The notes under the pieces are model-generated. The model did no database searches, was not told the DNA's origin, and saw nothing but the letters and a program-made list of their open reading frames with translations. The position numbers and the translations under genes were made by a program. Below, piece by piece: positions 5,891 to 6,395 of a stretch of DNA of 6,395 nt (its first letter is position 1; the number at the start of each line of letters is the position of its first letter). Source of the stretch: Burkholderiaceae bacterium. GTDB lineage: Bacteria; Pseudomonadota; Gammaproteobacteria; Burkholderiales; Burkholderiaceae_D. The stretch lies in the NCBI GenBank assembly GCA_019752915.1, contig JAIELO010000221.1:1-6395 (forward strand). The letters are read 5' to 3'.

Positions 5891-6395
5891 ATGAAAAAAC
5901 TCGCCACACCCATCGTCCCTCTGGTGTGCAGCGTGCTGCTGAGCGCCTGCGCTAGCCGCACCTTGCCGCCGTCGCCCACGCACATTGCCGAAGCCCCCCG
6001 CGCAGCCGGCGCCATTCCCGAACCGGTTCAGCAAAGCACCGCGCTGGCGCCACCGAGCGCCATCGCCAAGGTCGAAACCTATAGCGTCACGGTACACAAG
6101 GTGCCGGTCGAGTCGCTGCTGTTCGCGCTGGCCCGTGATGCCGGCCTGAACGTCGACATCCATCCCGGCATCGAAGGCACGGTGACCCTCAACGCCCTCG
6201 ACCAGACCCTGCCCCAGTTACTCAGCCGCATCCAACGTCAGGTGGATATGCGCTATGAGATTCATGGCGATACCCTGACCGTGCTGCCGGACACGCCGGA
6301 ATGGCGCAATTACAAGGTCGACTACGTCAATATTGCACGCAGCACCAGCAGCAGCGTGAACATTGCCACGCAAATTTCCACCACCGGTGGCGGTG
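5891..6395 (+). CDS. mshL: MSHA secretin MshL, N-terminal part (cut by window edge)
   Basis: The reading frame opens at ATG 5891 and stays open to the right edge: 168 codons plus one base, with no stop. The N-terminus is a lipoprotein signal: Met-Lys-Lys, a hydrophobic core, and a lipobox Leu17-Ser-Ala-Cys20, so Cys20 would be lipidated and the protein sent to the outer membrane. After a Pro/Ala-rich linker (about 21-60), residues 62-133 resemble the short secretin N-terminal (STN/N0) domain (Tyr-Ser-Val-Thr-Val, Leu-Leu-Phe-Ala-Leu-Ala, Asn-Val-Asp-Ile). It is followed by Tyr-Lys-Val-Asp-Tyr-Val-Asn (141-147) and a Ser/Thr/Gly-rich run (151-168), as in MshL and PilQ. The C-terminal pore domain lies outside the window. 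GGAAAG 5 bases upstream is the likely Shine-Dalgarno. Full MshL proteins are usually some 500-600 residues, so less than a third is seen. Its place in an msh cluster supports MshL over PilQ or GspD. Confidence 0.86.
   Translation, partial: MKKLATPIVPLVCSVLLSACASRTLPPSPTHIAEAPRAAGAIPEPVQQSTALAPPSAIAKVETYSVTVHKVPVESLLFALARDAGLNVDIHPGIEGTVTLNALDQTLPQLLSRIQRQVDMRYEIHGDTLTVLPDTPEWRNYKVDYVNIARSTSSSVNIATQISTTGGG

Overview
The window is part of a mannose-sensitive-haemagglutinin (MSHA) type IV pilus locus from a Gram-negative proteobacterium. The secretin lipoprotein, the inner-membrane platform and the E-type ATPase imply a diderm envelope. The fairly GC-rich coding DNA and the protein style suggest a betaproteobacterium, perhaps Neisseriales or Burkholderiales, but no taxonomic marker is present and this remains an inference.

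Layout: two gene sets diverge from a 178-base intergenic region (3985-4162). Leftward (minus strand) run mshE (assembly ATPase with an N-terminal c-di-GMP-binding MshEN domain), mshG (platform protein), a minor prepilin-like gene, and an mshA-type major pilin. The first three are separated by 1 base or overlap by 1 base, and the pilin follows after 33 bases, so this is one operon that probably continues past the left edge. Rightward (plus strand) run an ABC-transporter ATPase with no permease beside it, then after 6 bases mshM (ExeA-like AAA+ ATPase), then after 63 bases the start of mshL (outer-membrane secretin lipoprotein), which is cut by the right edge.

How the genes work together: MshE would power pilin polymerisation through MshG. 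MshA is the fibre subunit and the small prepilin a minor or initiating subunit. MshL forms the outer-membrane exit pore, and MshM is an accessory ATPase. The MshEN domain suggests that pilus assembly responds to cyclic di-GMP.

What stands out: the classical Vibrio order (mshI-J-K-L-M-N-E-G-F then B-A-C-D-O-P-Q, one direction) is broken here. The set is split divergently, mshM precedes mshL, and a lone ABC ATPase heads the rightward operon. The noncoding DNA is also structured: a putative six-run G-quadruplex motif abuts the ABC start codon, an inverted repeat lies in the divergent promoter region, and an AT-rich double inverted repeat plus a palindrome touching the ribosome-binding site precede mshL. 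No RNA gene, CRISPR array, insertion sequence or convincing terminator was seen, and no gene-free stretch exceeds 300 bases.
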